From assembly GCA_028284155.1 (NCBI GenBank), contig JANQSF010000104.1:1-41295 (forward strand): DNA of 41,295 bases, in the 5' to 3' direction. This DNA comes from Phycisphaeraceae bacterium. GTDB lineage: Bacteria > Planctomycetota > Phycisphaerae > Phycisphaerales > Phycisphaeraceae. A program made the translations under genes and the position numbers. The notes beneath the pieces are model-generated. The model was not told where the DNA came from and did no database searches. It saw only the letters and a program-made list of their open reading frames with translations. This document shows positions 40,203 to 41,295 of this stretch, piece after piece (the first letter of the stretch is position 1; each line of letters begins with the position of its first letter).

Positions 40203-41295
40203 TCACGACGCCGCAACGCCCGCCTCGCTCGGTGCGGGGGCTTCGGCGGCCTGCGGCTTGCTCGGCTCGCGGTCGTCGCCGGGGTATTTGACCCGGCCGT
40301 GATATACCGCGCACATCGTGCGGTGCATGGCCTGCTCGATCTTGTGCAGCTCAGCCAACGTCAGGTTGCACTCGTCGAACTGGCCGTCCATCAACCGCTT
40401 GCGGGCCATGGTCGTCACCAGTTGTTCAAGCCTTCCGGGGGTCGGCTCGTCGAGTGTGCGTGCGGCCGACTCCACCGCGTCACCTAACATCAAGATAGCC
40501 GCTTCCTTGTTCTGCGGCTTCGGACCCGGATAGCGGAACTCGAACTCGTCCGGCTGGGGCAGATCTTGTTCATCGCTGTGCCTGCGGGCCGCGTGGTAGA
40601 AGTACTCGACCAGCGTCGTGCCGTGGTGCGACTCGATGAAGTGACGCATCGGCTGGGGCAGTCGGTGCTCGCGGGCCATCTCCGCGCCGTCTTTAACGTG
40701 GCCGACGATGATCAAGACGCTCATGGCCGGCGACAACTTGTCGTGACGGTTCTTCCCGCCGCCCTGGTTCTCCGCGAAGTACTGCGGCTTGTTCAGCTTG
40801 CCGATGTCGTGGTACATCGCGCCCACGCGGCACAGCAACCCGTCCGCCCCGATCGCCTCGGCCGCGGCCTCGCTGATGTCAGCCAAACGCAACGAGTGCT
40901 GGTACGTCCCCGGCGCGTCCTGCGCCAAGCGACGCAGCAGCGGGTGCGACGCGTCGTTCAACTCGCGCAACGTCATGGCCGTCGTGACATTGAACAGACG
41001 TTCGATCACGGGCAACACGCCCTGCACGAGCAGGCCGGTGATCACGGCCGTGAGCAACGCCATCGCCGCGTCAATGGCGGTGATCCGCCACAACTGCACG
41101 ACGTAATCATCCATCAGGTAAAGCGGCCGCCACGCCAGGCCGGCCAGGAGCGTCACGGCGAAGAGCGAGCCGCCTGTCACAACGCCGATCAGCACGAGCT
41201 TCGACCGCGTCCGCACGTCCCGCAGTTGACTCACCGCCACGACCACGCCGCTGAGCGAAACCAACATCAGCGGGATCGGCAGTTGCAGGGTCAAC
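40203..41295 (-). CDS. 7TM-HD (PgpH-like) phosphohydrolase, N-terminus outside the window
   Basis: The C-terminal 363 residues of a 7TM-HD receptor-hydrolase; the frame is open at the right window edge, so the gene continues. Seen: at least three TM segments (about 8-22, 34-52 and 77-95) that end the 7TM-HD membrane module; then an HD domain with TYQHSLRLADISEAAAEAIG, the metal motif YHDIGK (H162-D163), HHGTT (about 223-227), and LGDAVESAARTL. These are the expected metal-binding histidines and aspartates. Family members such as PgpH hydrolyse cyclic di-AMP in the cytoplasm. Gram-negative homologues of YqfF type exist, so the substrate is an inference. The C-terminal tail is disordered and Ala/Pro-rich. 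Confidence 0.85.
   Translation of the reverse strand, partial: LTLQLPIPLMLVSLSGVVVAVSQLRDVRTRSKLVLIGVVTGGSLFAVTLLAGLAWRPLYLMDDYVVQLWRITAIDAAMALLTAVITGLLVQGVLPVIERLFNVTTAMTLRELNDASHPLLRRLAQDAPGTYQHSLRLADISEAAAEAIGADGLLCRVGAMYHDIGKLNKPQYFAENQGGGKNRHDKLSPAMSVLIIVGHVKDGAEMAREHRLPQPMRHFIESHHGTTLVEYFYHAARRHSDEQDLPQPDEFEFRYPGPKPQNKEAAILMLGDAVESAARTLDEPTPGRLEQLVTTMARKRLMDGQFDECNLTLAELHKIEQAMHRTMCAVYHGRVKYPGDDREPSKPQAAEAPAPSEAGVAAS

Overview
The window reads as chromosome from a high-GC member of the Planctomycetota. The evidence is three DUF1501 proteins, two large DUF1549/DUF1553 proteins (PSCyt/PSD families), a PEP-CTERM protein and many signal-peptide hypotheticals. PEP-CTERM plus this set would fit a Phycisphaerae-like lineage, but the class cannot be fixed from sequence alone.

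Region 1 (about 1-9,950) is an accessory island. It opens with a MuB-type transposition ATPase and a GemA-like (Mu gp16) protein. Two very large STAND-type NTPases follow. The first is a membrane-anchored nSTAND/NACHT-like ATPase ending in about 18 leucine-rich repeats. The second has a signal sequence, 17 HEAT repeats of exactly 33 residues, a membrane segment and a C-terminal NACHT-like ATPase. Predicted topology puts both repeat sensors outside the cytoplasmic membrane and both ATPases inside. A 41-codon ORF overlaps the start of the second gene by ATGA. Short direct repeats at 9,763-9,950, followed by a CA and then a gene that looks 5'-truncated, could be the right end of a Mu-like transposon carrying the STAND pair. 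This is the most interesting part of the window.

Region 2 (about 9,950-18,950) holds single genes: a truncated hypothetical, an SRPBCC protein, a DUF3500 protein flanked by inverted 74-bp palindromic repeats, a secreted LamG protein, a discoidin-like PEP-CTERM protein, a DUF899 thioredoxin-fold protein, and an ECF sigma factor with a two-TM partner.

Region 3 (19,091-24,410) is a minus-strand operon: DUF1501, then Ig-like/DUF1549/DUF1553, then DUF1501. Region 4 (24,621-29,741) has a PQQ-type beta-propeller membrane protein, dapF, and a convergent BtuC/BtuF-like transporter pair. A 35-bp-arm perfect palindrome covers the stop codons of both dapF and the permease gene. Region 5 (30,000-34,500) has a secreted STN-like protein behind a good sigma70-type promoter, small hypotheticals (one probably leaderless), a staphylococcal-nuclease homologue and a four-TM CopD-like protein. 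Region 6 (34,500-41,295) contains a repeat-bearing intergenic stretch, a second PSCyt1/DUF1549/DUF1553-DUF1501 operon, and the 3' part of a PgpH-type 7TM-HD phosphohydrolase cut by the window edge.

All assignments come from reading translations and motifs by eye. No database search was run.
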